Assembly (NCBI GenBank): GCA_047967505.1 | Contig: CM106538.1 | Reading direction: 5' to 3' (one strand) | DNA from: Dipteris shenzhenensis | Taxonomy: Eukaryota > Polypodiophyta > Polypodiopsida > Gleicheniales | DNA: 64,000 nucleotides | Shown here: positions 43,139 through 55,989 of the stretch, piece by piece | How the letters are laid out: every line of letters starts with the position of its first letter | Numbering within the stretch: the first letter of the stretch is position 1 | Notes under the pieces: model-generated | What the model was told of the DNA's origin: nothing | The model's database searches: none | Seen by the model: the letters and a program-made list of their open reading frames with translations, nothing else | Translations under genes and position numbers: made by a program

Positions 43139-43820
43139 GGGGGAGAGAGAGATTATTAGTATAAAAAACATTTTATGTGAATAAATACACTGTTAGGGTG
43201 TTTGATTTGAGAACTTAATAAAAAGCATCCAAATGTTGAGATTTGTAAACTTCCACATGGAGAGAGAGAGAGAGAGAGATGTTACCAAAATCACTTTTTC
43301 CCAACTTAAAATAATTCTAAAGATCCAATTTGAAATTTCATTTAAAAGCATTCATATATTGAGATTTTTATATAAAAGCTATACTTTTATTCCTTGAAAT
43401 TAAAGGCACCCTAGGATCCAAACCTTGAGAGCCATCAGAGGGAGTCTCTAACCTGTCATAGACATATATTTATTAATATTTTAATATTTAGTATTTTGTG
43501 TGTGTGTGTGTGTGTGCGCGTGTGTGTGTGTGTGTGTTGGTATGTGTCTATACGTTTTTTGAAAATTATCTTTAAATTCCTCAAAGTTTTAGATATTTAT
43601 AAATGAAACCTTAATCTATGATCACAATCTTGAGACCCAGCGGACCGGGTCTCTAGCGTGTGGTAGACGGGTCAGGTTACAAGGTGAAATTTGCATGTGA
43701 GCTAATAGAGAAATTCATAAAAGGGAGAATTCACTATGGATTTGTAAAGGAGGCAAAACAAAGTGAAGTGTGGAGCATAGGAAGAGAGATTCACAGAACC
43801 TCTAAAGGAACCAAAACACA
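42501..43820. repeat. Microsatellite-rich spacer upstream of RidA
   Basis: A (GAA)n stretch at 42655-42695, degenerate (CA/TG)n with ATATAC at 42700-43090, (GA)n at 43108-43152 and 43259-43280, and (TG)n at about 43498-43537. No gene is seen. The RidA promoter should lie in 43540-43890, but no clear TATA box was picked out. Confidence 0.8.
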
Positions 43821-43892
43821 GTGAAGTGTGGAGCATTAGTAGAAGAGAGGCACTTCTCTCACATGCGATTCATTCTGTGTAGGTGCTTCACA

Positions 43893-46800
43893 ATGGCGTC
43901 CTCGTCTGCCGCTATGGCTGCCTCCACAGGGGCCCTTGCAAGAGCCATCTCTTCTTCCCCTTCCCCCATCAAGAATCTCTGCACTTCTGTTCCGCACATC
44001 TTCACCCAAGGAGCTGGCTTTTGCTGCATCTCCTTAGGATCTCGTGCCTTGGAGCGCTCATGCCGCCCTCGTAAAACCCCGCCTTTCGCATGGACCGCGG
44101 GTTTTGGAAGCATGGTGCAATCCGCTTGTGAGTAGCTCTCGTATTTTTTGCTCCCCGGGGTTGCATTCCTCAGTTTCTTTTTGGTCCGTTTCTGCTCTTT
44201 TTCAATACTGGGGAAATACACGATTTGATCCCTCAACTTTATTGTCTTGCGTCTGCCATGCATTTCAATCACAATGCCCACTTTCATCGGCTGTTATCTT
44301 CTAATGAAAAAGGGGGAGAGACTCTTCATTTTGCAAACGTATGACGTGACCGAAATTCCCACTTCGTAGATGTTATCTTATTGTGGAAGAGGGTTAAACG
44401 GCAAATCGCAATCACGTTTTAGCTCTGAAAACGGTGCATGAAATGAACTACATTGTTAGGGACACAATGGTTGTACAACCGCGCTTGGAAGCAAGAACAA
44501 TGAAATCAACCATCATCGAACCTCTCCAGTTGGTTTTGAACTCCTGAAATCGAGCCTTACCAACTTTGTGTCTGTGATCTGGCATTGCACATTATTGTTT
44601 ATGGCCTTCTCTTTATGATATTCCTTCGGTACTTGGAAAAATGTTGGCATTATTTGAATTCTAAGACTCTATTCACAGTTTGAAGTTTTTTTATGGGTTT
44701 TGATATATTCAGTCTCATGAATGTATATCTATTAAATTCTAAATTTTGTAGCAACAGCTTTGAAGAAAGAAGCTATAGTGGCGGAGGATGCACCAGCTGC
44801 ACTGGGACCATATTCGCAAGCTATCAAATCTGGGAACCTTTTGTTTGTTTCCGGAGTTCTAGGTCTTCTTCCAGAGGTCTATTATAATTTGCTGTTTTAT
44901 ATCTTTATGTTAAGTTATTTATTGTTGACACTATTGATGCTTCCAGTACACCTTTTGGCCTGACGAGCAAAACGTTTGGGAAGAGACCTTGATTTTATCT
45001 TACTTTTATTTATGTGCTGCCCTTATTGAGTGTTACTGTTGGTGTTTCCTTTGGACAGACCGGAAGTTTTGCTTCAGAGACTGTGGAGGGTCAAACAGAG
45101 CAGGTAAGAATGCTTCCAACTTTCTAATACTGGAGGAGTGGGTGGAACCGACACTCTTGTTGCCTTTACCCAAAGTGCAACATTAGTGTGAATTTGTGAA
45201 AGTTTGTTTGGAAGTTTAGCCACTTTTTGTTTTGCACTTCCATACAGTTACATTAGAACTAAGAGGGTATTCTGAAGACTGCAAGAATCCTTGAATGTGT
45301 TATCCATCCCTTACGTCCTTTGTTGCCTTGGAAGCTGAAGCCTTTTGACTTTTTGGCATCTTCTCTCCAACTTTATGATATCTGCTAAATTTATACCCTC
45401 ATGCAACCAAACTCATTACGGATAATGACCTCTAGTTGATTAATGTCGTGTGTGTGTGGCTGCTTTCTCATATCAAATTTGAGGCATCTAAAATTATTCT
45501 TTTACCTAAGTATTTGTTAGAGAATGAAATCCCACCAGAGGGTATCCCAGCAGCGGAAGACTGATAGATAGCCTAGGAATTACACACGGAAGTGTTTCAC
45601 TATGGAATCAAGCTTCATAACCATGTGTGTACTTCACAACCATTCATGTGTGTGCAGACTAATAGACTGTGCTCAAAGACAATATAGAAGCAGCTCTTAG
45701 ATATTTCTGTCCGCCCAATGAAAGGACCCCATTAGGGGGCCTTGGATATAATTATGTGCCTTGAGATTGTGCTGCATCCATAGCAGCAGGAAGGTTAGAG
45801 ATGAGGTCACCTTGTGCCTGCATCTAGGGCAGCAGGAAGGCAGAGGCGCTGTGCCTTACCAATTTGCTGCATTGCAGAGCAGGAAGGAGGTCTGTTTGTG
45901 TGGCATCTAAGCAGCCCACTGAAGTCCCTTCGAGAATGTAGGTTGATAGAAGACTGAAGGTGTTAGGAGGAGGTAGAAGACAGCTTTGTAAGGTGCCAGG
46001 GGTTTACATCAAGACAGCTTTGTAAGGTGCCAGGGGTTTACATCTAGGCCGTACGTTGTATGCTACCACTAAGAATGCTTTTCTGTTCATGTTTGGAGCT
46101 ATCTATATTACATGTTTTTCTGTTTTACTCTATTATGCATTGTTTAAGATCTGTGTTTTTAATCTACCTCTATATACAATTGTGTGCGCAAGGGAAAGGA
46201 AAAAGTGGGTGCAACAACGATCTAAGAGAGAAAAGAAAGAAAGTTTAATAAAAGTCTTCAAAAGACCGAAGGGTCTTTGAGACTGAAAAAGATTTGATTT
46301 TAGCATTAAGTAATTCTTGGGCTACATCTCTGGACATTCTTCTGCTGTGGGAATATTGGCTATAGCAAGCAACCTCTGTCTCTTTTTTCCAACATGGTAT
46401 CAGATCCCTGAGGCAGATTCACAATTGCTTGGAGCTTGGAGGTGAGGACCTTTGGAAGCAGATCTCAGTTCAGGTGTGACTCTCAATATGGCCCCAGGAA
46501 GGAGGTTGTGCTTCAGACATAGGAGTTGGCTTTTTGCTGGTCCCCTCTGAGTAAAGCTGAGATAGGCTGGACCTCCATCGTGCGTCTCTGGTCAACCTCT
46601 CTATGAGCTAACATGGCAGGTGGTCTGCTGGCAAACAGCAGGCTGCCTACATGGTTTTGTGCCATGTGAATGTCATCTTTCTCTCACATGTCAAGCGAGG
46701 TAAGTATGTTGTAGAAGAGTAGGGTGCAGCTTTTAATAGCTCCAGGTGGGTTGGTCTGTGATTCCCTCTCACGCCCAAGTTGTAGTCCGCCTAGGGCTTA

Positions 46801-48326
46801 ACAAAGGTCAACAGTCGAGCTGCATGATTGACATACCATGTGAACTGATCAGCCAAGATTCCATGTAGTTGGCTGGCTGACATTAGGATGCCTACATGGC
46901 TGTTTACCTCATGGAACCTGCCAATTATGGAAGACAATTAGTATGATGGGCTAAATTTAAAGTTTTTTTTTGCATCTAGCTAGCCAGAAGTGCTGTATGT
47001 AGTGTGAACTCCAAATATCTTCCAAGCTGTGTGTGGCTGAGAGGAATGACTCTTACTTTGAATGTCTATGGGACACACTTACGGTAGTATGCTTGAGAAG
47101 ACCCACATACAAGAGTCTGCCCCTAAGTTATGATGCTGTGGCTCTTAATCATTTTCTTCAGGATGATGAAAGGTGCCAAAGGGCTGGGCAAACCTCCGGA
47201 GTCACCAGCAATATTGTGGGCTCCACTGCTGCCTTTCAATGTGTTGTTTACAAGTACCTCCCAATTAGAAGTTGGCCAAACGACATTTTACAAGCATAGT
47301 TGAAATGGTTGGGGCACATTGCTGTCTAGGAAGGCTCCACATAAACCTATCTCTATTCTACCCCAAAGAGTTGAACCAAGAGTGGTAGGAAGCAAAGATC
47401 TGGCAAGGCAGAAGTTTGAACTTCGGTCAATTAGAGTCGATAGTTGCCCATTTTTATGATGGATACTCAGTAGGTACTCAACTACTTCCATACTTGAACG
47501 TGAATTTGGGCTGAAGATTGGGTCTTTAAAGTACTGGGAATACTTTCTCAAAGCATATGCTGAATGGAGTGAAGATCATAAAGCAGGCCTTACGCTCTCC
47601 ATTCTTATTTCATGTGCTGTTAGCACCTCTGGCATGGATGTGAAAGGCCAAATAATAGGCCTACTTTTCAGTGCAACTAATATCTGATGAATTGCAAGGC
47701 ACAAGCTAAAACTTGTAAGAGCAATTATAAAACTTGCTGCAATGGAATTGCTGAGATGGATGATTTCCTTTGATCCCGGTGTCTCTTTATTGAATTGAGT
47801 AATGATGTATGAGGTGCATGCTCTCCTGTTCATTTGAACTGATACAAGAGGAAGGGTGGTACACAATTTTTAGTATGCTTCAATAAGTTTACGGCTTGAA
47901 AATTTGGGTGTAGGTTCTTAAAAACATGGGAGCAATCTTAAAAGCAGCTGGCGCTAGTCATGCTTCAGTTGTCAAAACGACTATTATGTAAGCTCCATGC
48001 CCTTTCGTTTTTCACTAATGGATTAAGGACCTTGTTGGTGGGGAAGCATAATCTTCAAACCTTGCAGGTTAGCCGATCTGACTGACTTCAAGAAGGTCAA
48101 CGAAATCTACGCAAAGTGTAAGAGGTTTCGGTTTGTTTAGAACTTTACCAGAATGTTGCATATCTAATGGCATTCCTTCTTGTACTGGAAACCAAACAAC
48201 TATCGTAATCCCATTTGAAAATCTTTTGCAGACTTTCCAGCTCCTTCTCCTGCACGGTCAACATATCAAGTGGCGGGGCTACCTCTCAATGCACGCATTG
48301 AAATAGAGTGTATTGCAACTCTGTGA
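43893..48326 (+). CDS. RIDA: RidA-type 2-iminobutanoate/2-iminopropanoate deaminase, plastid form, six exons
   Basis: RidA hydrolyses reactive enamines/imines such as 2-aminoacrylate formed by PLP enzymes. In plants it protects branched-chain amino-acid synthesis in plastids. Exons: 43893-44127, 44752-44876, 45059-45103, 47914-47987, 48068-48117, 48232-48326. All junctions have GT..AG, phases agree, and the total is 624 nt (207 residues). The first about 80 residues are Ser/Ala/Arg-rich (MASSSAAMAASTGALARAIS), typical of a chloroplast transit peptide. The mature part shows APAALGPYSQAIKSGNLLFV, TGSFASETVEGQTEQ, NMGAILKAAGASHASVVKTT, FKKVNEIYAK, and the family signature PARSTYQVAGLPLNARIEIE. 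The catalytic Arg is kept; bacterial RidA often has Cys two residues later, here Thr. The donor after exon 2 (GTCTAT) is weak. The ATG at 43821 is in frame but upstream; 43893 is preferred because the transit peptide starts there. Intron 3 (2.8 kb) holds an LTR. The gene looks intact. Confidence 0.93.
45515..46394 (+). repeat. LTR of a retrotransposon in RidA intron 3
   Basis: It begins TGTTAGAGAATG and ends TTTCCAACA (880 bp). A primer-site-like TGGTATCAGATCCC follows directly at 46395. AATAAA at about 46246 and CTCTATATACA at about 46167 suit R/U3 signals. A 34-bp tandem duplication (GACAGCTTTGTAAGGTGCCA) lies at about 45979-46046. No second LTR was found before exon 4, so this is a truncated copy or an LTR plus leader. 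Confidence 0.65.
46395..47913 (+). other. Rest of RidA intron 3, retrotransposon leader-like
   Basis: It starts with TGGTATCAGATCCC, close to the plant iMet primer site TGGTATCAGAGC. No gag or pol was recognised; the 88-codon frame at 47033-47299 has no known domain. The natural intron end (GGGTGTAG) is at 47913. Confidence 0.5.
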
Positions 48327-51300
48327 CCCTGCCACACGCTTCTTATATAATGGCTGACATCTGTTTTTGAGTAAAAACTTATAATTGTGTCTCCATAGTC
48401 CTAGAACATTGAGAAGACAGGCATTTTTAAGGCCATCTTACTAAGAAGAAACCTAGAGAATCACTCGATGGGGGAAAACTTGTAAAAAATAATTTTGCAT
48501 ACATGGCTAATTTTTTGGTTGCCTTCATTGCAATTGCCCTGCTCTTCATGTCTGGATCTTGGTAGGAATTAAGCACAAAGAGAGTTGCATAAATGCATGC
48601 ATGAGAGCAGATGTTTGGACAATTATCCACACCTGCCTTTTGATGTTAGCAAAGTTGTTCATGTACTTTGCCAATCCTTGGTATGAATTATTAAGCTAGT
48701 GTTTAAAAGATACGTTTGTCTACAGAAAAAGTATGGGGTGCACACCAACTGAAAACTCGATTACCAAGGAAAAACATTCACATGCACAAATCAATAGGAG
48801 GAATTAATAACGAGGAATTAGAAAAACGATCACGGAAAACATTCACGTGCACAAATCAGTAGGAGGAATTACTAACAAGATTAGAAAAACGTGAGTTGCT
48901 TTCATTGAACTAGATTAAAAGAAAAACCTTGATGGAAAATGATGTGCACAAATCAGCTGGAGTAATTACTAACAAGATTGGAGGAATGAGAAAAACGTGA
49001 GTTGATTTCATTGAACTAGATTAAAAGAAAAACCTTACAAAGTCTTCATATCACAAAGTTGGATTGTGATGTATGATTGAGCATAAAAATGGTGATTGAA
49101 AATGATATGCACGTGTGCATCTAGGCTAGGCTTACATTTTCTCATTGCTATAAATGTAATGAAAGATGACCTTTTCATATATCTTTGATTTGACATGCAT
49201 GTATACTTGCGCATTCAAGGTCAATGTGGCATCTCCATGTGTCGCGATGCATTGTGAAGTATTATAGTAATTTGGCCCTTTATATGTGTTATTTTTATCA
49301 TATTGCAAATTTTGCTATCAACTAAGAATGCTTTAACTTGTGCCCATTGTGCTTTGAAATCCATGGAGTATCAAATTCACCCTTCAGCCACCCTCTAGGT
49401 GAAGTGATGATGGGTTGTCCTTTTGTTATAACGATCAAGGCTCCTTACAATGAGATCCCTTAAACAAGCAGGTATCATGATCACGTAGCAATAGATTAGT
49501 GCGGACAAATGGACTTTGCAAGTTTAAAAAAGAATTAAATGACCTTAAACTACGAGGGTAGGAGTCCCAAGGATGAGGAGTAGCAACAACAAAGGGGTCT
49601 CAAATTAGAGCATGAGAAGGAGATGATGTGTGTTGAATTTTATAAAGCATTGGGGTTATAACGTTTGCAATTGTTTGGATGCATGAGGTATAAGGAAAAG
49701 TCTCAATTCGTGTCCCATCTAAGGTGTTTCAGAAAGCAATGAGGTTAATAACATAGTTCTCTCTTTTACCCTTGTTGATGAGCTTTATTACTTGCTTGCA
49801 CTCGCAAACTTTTGGACTTTTGCTAAATAAACTCAAGTTCTTTAAGTTTTGCATTCTCTTTAGTTTAGGATGAGATTGAAAATATATACTGGTACGTTAG
49901 CCTTATCATAAGATTTTACAATGTTCAATTGTACCTTAAATGTGAGCTTGTGTTTAGATGGGACAAGTTTTAAAATGTGGAAGCCCAATTCCCATAAATT
50001 ATGGAGGATGGTTGAAGACACATATAAAAACTAATTGAGATAGAAACTTACTAATTAGATGAAGATGGAATGCCACCAACTTTTTCATGGGCTCTTCTAA
50101 CATATCTTAATTGAAGGAATTTGTGCAAGGTTGGGACTAATTAATGCAAACTTTCTAATTTTCACTAACATGGGGGACATGCTATGTGTTCCTTGAGTAA
50201 GCCATTCCATGCTCATCGAGTAACTTTCATATGAAAGCTTTTTTTGACCTGGCTCTTCGAAAACCCCAAAATCATTTTCAAATGTGAAGAGTGTGTTTCA
50301 ATCCTTCTCATAACATTGTAGCTAGTTTTAACACCATCTAACTGTTCGTTTAAGTATTGAGGGGAGAGGAGTTTAGTTTTCATCTATCATGTCCTTGCCA
50401 ATGGCTACAAATTGCTCTAGAATGCCCTCAAGTCTTGTGAGATTATTGTCCATGAACTCATCTTCATGCATCTTTAGGCCATACTAATTCTTATGCTTGC
50501 ACTTTGAACATGTTGGTAACGTTATGACTTATTCTAGTGTTAGTGTATATATTGGGTACCCTTTGTTCTAGTGTATATGCTGGGTACCCTTTCCACACAT
50601 AATGAAAACAATGTTGCTATTTATTGCAAGAACCATAGTGAAAATGCAAGCAACCTTCATAATGTTTTGGGAGAGGTGGGCTAGCTTCTTGTGGCTCTTC
50701 ATGTTAGAAATTTGGAACCAATAATGGCAAAGCACATGTACACGGTTCCAAGTGCACTTCAGGCGGACTTCAGGACAACCAACAAAACATCATGCTATTG
50801 TTGCAATAACATGGTCTATTAGAAAAAATTATAGGAAGAAGCAAAGCTAATGTCGAAAATAGATAGCATGGATATGGGGTGAAAGATAGAAAAGAGAAGC
50901 CGTAGGAGCTTGCAGGAGCATGGATATGGGGTGAAAGATAGAAAAGAGAAGCCGTAGGAGCTTTGCAAAATGATGTGCATGAGACATTAGCTTCTAATCA
51001 AGAAATGTGAAGATGAAATTACATCCATGCTTAGTAAAAATTAATGTGAGGTTATGCTTGTAGATTGAGCATGCATGAGGTCTTAGCATGTTAATAATGA
51101 GGACATATATGCAATGGTTGAGTTAAAACAAAAGCAAAGGTATGATGCAACATCCTAGAATCAAGGACATGTTTGTGGTTACTAAATCTTCATGTGGTAC
51201 AAAGGGTATTGGCATGGTTCTTAGCATGTTTATGGGGAATTTGAATGAGGACATATATGTAATTGTTGATTTAAAAAGAACGCAAGGTATGATGCAACAT

Positions 51301-51960
51301 CCTAGAATTAAGGACGCACTTGTGTTAGTGAATCTCCATTGGGTACAAAGCAAGTGGGCAAGGGCATGAGAGTGATATAGGTTGGAATAATCAACCAACA
51401 CACTTACTTGAGCCCTTAATTGATGTGATTTATGCACCGAGGTTGCAAAATAATAAACTTGTTATCATTAAATTATGTATACAAAACTATAAAGTGGAAT
51501 TTCATGAAGGTAGGTCTTTATAAGCATCATTCTATGCCTATAGATGATGATTGAGTTTTGGACACTCACTTACAAAGCCTTGTAGCTTATAAAAATATCG
51601 TAAACCTCCAAAAGGCCTAGATACTATACCAAAAAATATGCATATCTAACAATCAATGTTTTTCTAAAATGCCCAAGGTGGCCTTTAAGGAATACCCAAG
51701 AAGATATTGAATATACTCTTGCTTGTCTTGAAATCTTTTAACTAACTTCAAGATACTTGATCAACCACTCCAAAATGCAATATTGCACATTCTTGGCAGA
51801 TGCTCTACTTAGTCTCTTAACTAAGGATGTTTGCGATTACCAAAGGACAATTCTTCAAACTTCTTCGCATTCCCATGGGATTTGAGCTCTAAATGAAAGA
51901 CAGATGGGCGTGGCTTTAGGAAATGATTCCTACAGTTGGTTTAGACAGCTTTATGGAGGA
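48327..51960. other. Intergenic AT-rich DNA with local tandem duplications
   Basis: No gene recognised on either strand. About 110-bp imperfect repeats with CACAAATCAGTAGGAGGAAT lie at 48770-49040. A 52-bp duplication lies at about 50870-50975 (GCATGGATATGGGGTGAAAG). A 147-bp duplication lies at about 51100-51395 (TATGATGCAACATCCTAGAA at 51141 and 51288). Confidence 0.6.
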
Positions 51961-52003
51961 TTAGCCATAGGAGAGTGGACATTTTTTCTAGTATCCTTAT
52001 GTC

Positions 52004-55000
52004 CTAGATCAATGAGAACCTGACATCCCATTTCCTTTCAATATCTGAGGGTTTCCACCTAGAATTGAGGATGGAAACCACCTCTTCTAGGCCCTCAGAA
52101 GGAGTGGGTATGGGTAAAAAAGATGAACTGCTAACCCAACTAAATTCTCTGGTAAAGTTTAAAATACTACCCCCTTTCCAAGTAATGTCACCCTCCCACA
52201 GTTGTATTCTACTCATGACCATCTCTTGATCTGCATTATTAAGCCCGAATTCCCTTCTAATATCCAACCATGTCTTCCATTTAAAGTTGGCCTTCCCCAC
52301 AAAACTCCCCAAGTAGTTAACACCGTAAGTTGATGTATGCCTCCAATGTGCTCTCATCTATGAATGCCAACTCCATAGCTCCTAGATTCTCCCTTGATGT
52401 TGCTAAGCAAGAGGGGGAAAGGGGTCTCCGTTTGCCTCCTTGCTCGCTCGGCCTTTCTTTGATAATTGCAAGGCTTTTAGGAACTTATCATCACTTAGCC
52501 GTTGTTTAGTAAAGAAAACAGATGCCCAAATTGAGTCTAAAGCCATGAAAATCCCTTTACCAGAGAGGACTATGTGGCTCTTGATCTATTCAAAAGCCCC
52601 CCATAAAGTTTTCCACAGTTGGCTTCCCTTAGTCATATAGGGCTCAGGGTTGCAAATAGCAGAGAGGAGAGAAAAATATTTCCACCTAGGGGCCTTGTAA
52701 GGTTTGACAAATTTAAAATTTCTAAGCAAAAGGTTAGCCCAGTCACTGTTAGGAGAGGTAATAGCTTTTATAATCCAAGTGGCAGCAAGTTTGTAAGCAA
52801 CCAATTGGATATTGACTACTCCCAATCCTCCTTCCTTTCTAGGTCTGATGTAGAAGGCCCATTTAACTTTTGAAATTCTCCTTTTTGTATCACTTTCCCC
52901 CCATGGGAAAGATCTGCAGATTCTGATGAATTTTCTAAACCTGTTTTAGACAAGCACCAACAAGAGAGATACAAAATGGCAATTGGGTAAATGCAATGTT
53001 TAAGACAACTCTTCTCCTTGCAAGATTGGCCTGTAACCCTCTGAGTCTGTCTATTTTCTTCCTGAATCTGTCTAAGAACCACTTCCATTTGTCCATTTTA
53101 ACTTTAAATCCCATAGGAATACCCAACCACCTGAAAATTTGTCCATGTGGTATTTTTGTGCATCCCATCTGGTCCAGAAGCATTTGAGAGCCACCTGAGA
53201 GCAAAGCATAACCTGTTTTAGTGTAATTTATCTTAGACCCTAATGCCACACAAAATATATCAATACATTCCATTGCCCCTTGAATGTCTACATTTGTGTT
53301 TCTGATAGTTAGTGGCGTCATTTGCAAATTCTTGATTAACTAAATGTTTCCCTGAGGGTAGCTCAATTCCTCTAATTGCCCTCATGGACATTTGGTCTTT
53401 TATTAACCACCCCAAAGCATCAGTTGCTATGGCAAATAATAAAGGGGCCAAAGGGCACCCTTGTCTTATTGATCTCTTCAAGAAGAAACTTCGAGTCATT
53501 TCTCCATTTACACAGATCTTTGCTGATGCATTGGAAAGCAGTAAAGCAACAAATGATGTGAACTTTGTCCCTAGTGCCAAATTCTTGAGGGATTACAAAA
53601 GAAAATCCTAGTTAAGTCTGTCATTAGCTTTTCTTTATAAAGCATACATCTTGTTTAGTTTCCTCAGCATGAGCGCATCCTTCCCATAGGTTTATGATTG
53701 CCTCCAAAAGGTGTCTGCCTTTGATAAATCCATTCGGTTCCTAAAGGATCCAATTATCCATCTTGTTTCTCATCCTCAATGCAAGGGCTTTGGCAAAGGT
53801 CTTGCAAGAGCAGTTTAACATAGTTAGAGGTCTCTAGTTTTTAAAGATTGTCTTGTCCCCATTTTTTGGAATGAGTTTAATAACTCCTCCATTTAGGTGA
53901 TTGAGTAAGAATCCTTGTTCAGCACTCTCTCTCCACACTGCATTGAAGAAGGGCCAATTGTGTCCTAGAAAAACTTGTGAAATTCTAATGGAAGACCATC
54001 CTCCCCTGGAGTTTTACCATCAGCCATAGAGAAAGCAGCCTCTTTAAGTTCTTGCAAAGAGAGATCATTTTCTAGCTGCATTCTATCCAAGCTAGAAACT
54101 TTACACTATCTGACTAGTTGGCATCTATTCCTAGCCCATTCCTAGCCTCTAAAACCTATTCATCATTTGGGTCAACTGTGCTGAGTAAAGCTTTGAAATG
54201 AGTACAAATGATCTCCATATTTTCTTCCTCTGTTTTGATAATAGAAGCATCCTCCTTCTGCAAAAGAGGAATTTCCTCCTGGTTTCTCTTTTTTTAATTC
54301 TCATAAAGTTTTCTTTGGTTGGTTTGTCAAACTTTTCCTGCCCACCAATCTCTGAAATAGATTTTAGCATTTTGGATCTTGATTTGTTCCTGGATTTTGA
54401 TTTCCTTTCTTTTTTCTGACAATTGTTGCTGGGTAATACTGTCCTTCAGTCTTGCCCTCTGTTCAAGTTGTTCCAGCTCATCCTTCACTTATCCATCCTC
54501 CTAGCCCTAATAGTAACTTTGTTTTTTCTAGCTTCTTTTAAAATTGCTTGCACACTTGAAACAACATTTTGGCATCCCTAAGAACAAGAGTCTGTAGATA
54601 AAAAGCCATATTCCATCTCTGAATGACCTGTTTCTACACAGACTCAAGTTTGTATAAGGAGGGGTCAGCTTTAAACCATGAATTGCCTTTTCTACCGTTT
54701 CCCAAGTCTATCCAGGCTAATACATGCTTATGGTCTGAAAGATTGAGAGAGGAAAAAGTTCTTTGCTTGATTCCCAAGGCTTGATCTAGAAGAGATTGAG
54801 CAATATAAACTCTGTCGAGTCCTGCCTCTCTTCTTAGCTCAGCTATCTGTCTATTGCACCAACAAGTATATATGCTAGCTGAACCTATGTCCACAACTTG
54901 AAGGTTTTCCTTGAGGTCTTCCCAGAGTTGAAGCTTAGGGCCTCTAAGCACATACCCTTTTTGTAACCACCTATCTCTTGGGCTCTCAATCATATTGAAG

Positions 55001-55049
55001 TCCCCTAGTATCACACAATCACTGCCCTGCTCATCATTGCATCCCAAGT
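52004..55049 (-). pseudogene. LINE ORF2: endonuclease remnant, reverse transcriptase, zinc region
   Basis: The endonuclease piece (55047-54634) starts mid-domain with SDCVILGDFNMIESPRDRW, then AGLDRVYIAQSLLDQ and NLSDHKHVLAWIDLG (SDH motif). The RT follows in pieces: ADGKTPGEDGLPLEF at about 53990-54035 and IRQGCPLAPLLFAIATDALG (53470-53410). The catalytic box reads FANDAT (53320) where LINEs have (F/Y)ADD, so one Asp is Asn. After it come GSKINYTKTGYALLSGG and FRWLGIPMGFKVKMDKWKWF (53327-52935). The end (52357-52004) has NFKWKTWLDIRREFGLNNAD. Many stops and frameshifts; inactive. Confidence 0.85.
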
Positions 55050-55984
55050 GGCTCTTCTATCCATTGTTTTCCTGTTTTTGAACCAAAGGGAGTTCCTCCT
55101 CTGAGTCTCCTAACTCAGAGTCACTCATGCTAGCATCCTACAGATTGACATCATCTTCAAATTCCTTGGACCATCTATGCTTAACCTCATCCTCTTCCAT
55201 TTTGGCATCCTGTATCCATTGCTCAATTTCTTGATCTATCAGTGCTTCATAGGCATTGTTGGTAGTAGCCAGAGGAAAAGTGACTCTGTCCTCCCCTAAG
55301 TGCACCTTAGTGTTTTTCACCTTTTCTGCCACATTGTCTGAGGCATTACTAATTTCTTTTTCTGCACTCTTATCTTGTGTTTGAATTTTCTACTTGTCTT
55401 TTACAGTCCACTTGGATTTGGGAGCTTGATTAGCATGTTGCTGGGGTAGTTCCTAAGGTGGCTAAGGCTTTGTTCCTTTTCAACGGATAGCTTTTTACTG
55501 TATGGGTAGACAACCCACATAGAAAACAAGAGCTAGGTAGGTTCTTGTAAACCAATGGATGTTCCATGAAAATACTCCCATTCCTATTGACAATTACCAG
55601 GGTGTCAGGAAGATCCTCAGCAACATCCAACTTTATCAATGCATGGGAAGAAAGCCACTCTATATACTGCTCTAGTCTATCCTCATCCAAAAAAGTAGTA
55701 ACTTTACCTTTTGTAAATGACTTCTCCTCATCCCCAGACTGAGGATCCTCTTGCTGATGTGATTGTGTCTTTGCTAATTCATTGTCTTGAGCTTGGAGTC
55801 TGGTGCTTGTTGGCTTGGACCCTTCATCGGCTCAATCATTGGTAATTCCTACGTTGGAGGCTATTTTGATCTTTGGGTAGACGTGTGCTCTATGCCCAAA
55901 TGTTGAGATTGCATTGGCACTCTTGGCTAGCCCTGTATCTCCCCCCTCCTCGTGGACCTTGGCTCGATGAAACTTGTCTTCCAT
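55050..55984 (-). pseudogene. LINE ORF1
   Basis: A possible start is ATG at 55984 (MEDKFHRAKVHEEGGDTGLA). QYIEWLSSHALIKLDVAEDL and TLVIVNRNGSIFMEHPLVYK lead to the knuckle CFLCGLSTHTVKSYPL, whose last Cys is Tyr. VTFPLATTNNAYEALID and WSKEFEDDVNL match the ORF1 at 27.6-28.5 kb closely. The DUF4283 core present in that copy is largely missing here, so a deletion removed it. Stops occur at about 55430 and 55138. Confidence 0.8.
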
Positions 55985-55989
55985 GGGAC

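Larger units (their letters stand above)
52004..55984 (-). mobile_element. L1-type plant LINE, internally deleted
   Basis: On the - strand the order is ORF1 (DUF4283/zinc knuckle), endonuclease, reverse transcriptase, C-terminal zinc region. ORF1 is cut and joined to the middle of the endonuclease at about 55045-55075, so the start of ORF2 is missing. No poly-A tail (poly-T on the + strand) was seen near 51900-52000. Confidence 0.85.

Noticed and set aside
47033-47299. 88-codon frame in RidA intron 3 as a gene
   Set aside because: No recognisable domain and embedded in retrotransposon-like intron DNA.
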